Shown here piece after piece: positions 62,310-64,000 of a DNA stretch of 64,000 nt. The stretch's first letter is position 1. The number at the start of each line of letters is the position of its first letter. The DNA lies in contig JAFWSH010000027.1 of the NCBI GenBank assembly GCA_017519405.1, positions 1-64,000 on the forward strand. The letters are read 5' to 3'. Under the pieces are notes generated by a model. It searched no databases, was not told the origin of the DNA, and saw nothing but the letters and a program-made list of their open reading frames with translations. A program made the position numbers and the translations under genes. Source of the DNA: Clostridia bacterium. Lineage in GTDB: Bacteria > Bacillota > Clostridia > Christensenellales > Aristaeellaceae.

Positions 62310-63386
62310 ATGGCACAGCTCTCTCTGCAGCATATCGACAAGATCTATGACAACCAGGTCCAGGCGGTCTTCGATTTCAATCTTGAAGTCAGTGACGGCG
62401 AGCTGATTGTGCTGGTCGGGCCTTCCGGCTGCGGAAAATCCACCACGCTGCGAATGGTGGCCGGTCTGGAGGACATTTCCAACGGACGCCTGTTCCTGGA
62501 CGGCCGGGACATCACCCAGACGCCGGCGAAGGATCGGGACATGGCCATGGTTTTCCAGAACTATGCCCTTTACGGCCACATGACCATCTATGAGAACATG
62601 GCTTTCTCCCTGACGCTGCGCAAGGAGAATCCCAATGTGATTCACAAGAAGGTCATGGCAGCGGCGGAGATTCTCGGTCTGACCGCCCAGCTGAACAAGA
62701 AGCCCTCCCAGCTCTCCGGCGGCCAGCGGCAGCGGGTAGCCATGGGGCGCTCCATCGTGCGCAACCCCAAGGTTTTCCTGTTTGACGAGCCCCTGTCCAA
62801 CCTGGACGCGAAGCTGCGCGGTGCCACCCGGCGTGAAATCCTGCTGCTGCATAAGCGCCTCTCCGCCACCATGCTCTACGTGACCCACGACCAGACGGAA
62901 GCCCTGACGCTGGCCGACCGCATTGTCTGCATGTCCATGGGCCATGTGCAGCAGGTGGGCACCCCCCTTGAGCTCTACGACAGCCCCGCCAACACCTTTG
63001 TGGCCAGCTTTATCGGTCTGCCGCCCATGAACATGTTCGCGGTGGCGTTCCAGGATGGCAAGCTCCATGGAGATGGTTTTACCGTTTCCATCGGGGAAAG
63101 GGAGAAAAGCCTGCTGGCTAACCATGTGGGCAAGGAACTGATTCTCGGCGTGCGTCCCGAGGACATTGCCCAGGAAACGCAGGGCGAAAGCGGGCTGGTC
63201 CTTTCGGTGAGCACCAACGAGAACCTGGGCATGAACACCCTGGTCCATGGCAGCCTGGGTGCGGTGAGGGTCACCGCAAAGCTGCGGGGCTGGGCGGATT
63301 ATCGCAGCGGAGACCGGGTCCCTGTCTGCTTCAACAAAATGCACTTCTTCGACAAAGAAACGACTGCGGCCATCAGGGAGGGATGA
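62310..63386 (+). CDS. msmX: Sugar ABC transporter ATPase (MsmX/UgpC type)
   Basis: 358 aa. Walker A GPSGCGKSTTLRMVAGLE, signature LSGGQRQRVAMGRS, Walker B VFLFDEPLSNLD and YVTHDQTEA are intact; the OB-type C-terminal domain spans about 240-358. LplB/YtcP-type importers usually lack their own ATPase and borrow MsmX. Here it sits within the operon, between membrane proteins B and C. About the same family as the ATPase at 6176 but clearly divergent, especially in the C terminus. TAAGGAGGG precedes the ATG. Confidence 0.94.
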   Translation: MAQLSLQHIDKIYDNQVQAVFDFNLEVSDGELIVLVGPSGCGKSTTLRMVAGLEDISNGRLFLDGRDITQTPAKDRDMAMVFQNYALYGHMTIYENMAFSLTLRKENPNVIHKKVMAAAEILGLTAQLNKKPSQLSGGQRQRVAMGRSIVRNPKVFLFDEPLSNLDAKLRGATRREILLLHKRLSATMLYVTHDQTEALTLADRIVCMSMGHVQQVGTPLELYDSPANTFVASFIGLPPMNMFAVAFQDGKLHGDGFTVSIGEREKSLLANHVGKELILGVRPEDIAQETQGESGLVLSVSTNENLGMNTLVHGSLGAVRVTAKLRGWADYRSGDRVPVCFNKMHFFDKETTAAIREG

Positions 63387-63390
63387 GAGG

Positions 63391-63921
63391 ATGCGTGAGT
63401 TCTTTCGTAAGCGGCTGGTCACGCTGAAGCGCAAACCCCATCAGATTGCTCTGGTGGTGCTGGGCATTGCCTTCGTCTACTTTACCCTGAACCTCACCAA
63501 TTTCTCCAATACCACCGCCCGGGTCAACCGTTCGGGCATGGGATTGGCGCAGTTTGCGATGGTTCTCTTTTCGACCCTGTCCGTTGTCTGCTTCATGAAC
63601 GCTTTCCCACACCGCAAAAAGGTACGGATCCCCATGCTGGTGCTGATGTTCATCATGCTGGCCGTGATTGTTGCGGCGGGATATGTCTATGAGGGGCAAA
63701 TCAACGGATACATTGCCGACGGCATGGACGTGGTGAAATATCCCAGCATCCTCAGCGCGAAGCATGTGCTTCACGTGCACCGGATTATCCTGATCGTTGC
63801 AGCGGCGCTGACCGCCCTGCTGCCGGTTTATACGCCCCTGCTGCGCGCCATCAATACCAACATTGATGTGGAAGGCAACGGGGAGATGGGGACCATCGAC
63901 ATCAGCGGCGAGGATGCCTGA
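63391..63921 (+). CDS. Uncharacterised membrane protein C
   Basis: 176 aa, 4 bp after the ATPase stop. N-terminal basic stretch (FFRKRLVTLKRKPHQ), then four helices about 18-38, 50-65, 76-98 and 130-150, with a hydrophilic outside loop (YEGQINGYIADGMDVVKYPS) and an acidic C-terminal tail (NIDVEGNGEMGTIDISGEDA). No family recognised. Its topology resembles proteins A and B. Confidence 0.78.
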   Translation: MREFFRKRLVTLKRKPHQIALVVLGIAFVYFTLNLTNFSNTTARVNRSGMGLAQFAMVLFSTLSVVCFMNAFPHRKKVRIPMLVLMFIMLAVIVAAGYVYEGQINGYIADGMDVVKYPSILSAKHVLHVHRIILIVAAALTALLPVYTPLLRAINTNIDVEGNGEMGTIDISGEDA

Positions 63922-63926
63922 GCCAG

Positions 63927-64000
63927 ATGGCGAAACGGGATAAGAAACAGCCCCGGGAGCCGGAACAGACAGCCGCGGAGTTCTATCGCCTGAACACACG
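63927..64000 (+). CDS. Partial gene at the right edge
   Basis: ATG 63927 opens a frame that runs off the window after 24 codons (MAKRDKKQPREPEQTAAEFY...). The charged start, 5 bp after membrane protein C, suggests another operon member, perhaps with a cytoplasmic N terminus ahead of a membrane helix. The modest GAGG lies about 12 bp upstream. Confidence 0.5.
   Translation, partial: MAKRDKKQPREPEQTAAEFYRLNT

Overview
The window is a GC-rich stretch of a Bacillota chromosome, most likely an anaerobic gut or rumen member of the Clostridia (for example Christensenellales or Oscillospirales). The evidence is indirect. The housekeeping order dgt-dnaG-sigA-trmK-nif3-CdsZ is typical of Firmicutes. 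Promoters fit the SigA pattern (TTGACA, 16-18 bp, TATAAT), and genes carry strong AGGAGG sites with frequent TTG or GTG starts. Anaerobic metabolism is shown by class III ribonucleotide reductase, a flavodiiron protein, ferredoxin-like aldo/keto reductase and an oxaloacetate decarboxylase sodium pump. No rRNA, CRISPR array or prophage is present. The only mobile DNA is a 644 bp internally deleted insertion sequence and a small apparent integration scar at the 3' end of rpsI.

Layout. 1-2.6 kb: end of oadB, pckA and a membrane protein. 2.6-4 kb (minus): GH27 alpha-galactosidase with a coupled zinc-finger protein. 4-6.1 kb: three-gene operon (nucleotidyltransferase-like protein, XRE/S24-like regulator, TIM-barrel isomerase). 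6.2-11.5 kb (minus): maltodextrin ABC operon malE-malF-malG-ATPase, whose MalE carries an extra C-terminal SusE-like domain. 11.8-16 kb: pyruvyl transferase family gene, RluA pseudouridine synthase and two tandem secreted SH3-like paralogs. 16.1-20.8 kb: flavodiiron protein, hisS, a small membrane protein and aspS. 20.8-25.9 kb (minus): MFS drug-efflux type transporter with a probable leader-peptide attenuator, RCC1-like secreted protein, azoreductase and an E2-like acyltransferase lacking its catalytic His. 26.1-32.5 kb: macromolecular synthesis operon. 32.6-35.7 kb: ECF S component, LarC with a 65-residue His-rich insert, and lipase. 35.8-40.2 kb: IS remnant, then a cytosolic hybrid histidine kinase paired with a degenerate HD-GYP protein. 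40.2-43.4 kb: tRNA-Ser, queT, WYL regulator, rplM-rpsI. 43.4-44.3 kb: Phd/Doc toxin-antitoxin pair flanked by direct repeats of the rpsI 3' end. 44.5-49.6 kb: PHP, aldo/keto reductase, TPR, DUF4037-like, GNAT and NrdG-like operon. 49.7-53.2 kb: NrdD fused to a thioredoxin-like domain, followed by thioredoxin reductase. 53.2-56.1 kb: PspC, LRR-NlpC/P60 and M32 carboxypeptidase. 56.3-64 kb: a second sugar ABC operon that mixes two permeases, a large binding protein and an ATPase with four unrecognised membrane proteins.

The two carbohydrate uptake operons, GH27, pckA, oadB and the anaerobic redox genes describe a saccharolytic fermenter. Both binding proteins have a signal peptide without a convincing lipobox, and in both operons a strong hairpin sits directly after the binding-protein gene, which fits selective mRNA stabilisation. 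The strongest leads are the rpsI integration scar with its toxin-antitoxin cargo, the attenuator-like leader of the MFS gene, the kinase/degenerate HD-GYP pair, the NrdD-redoxin fusion, the MalE-SusE fusion and the membrane-protein-rich ABC operon.
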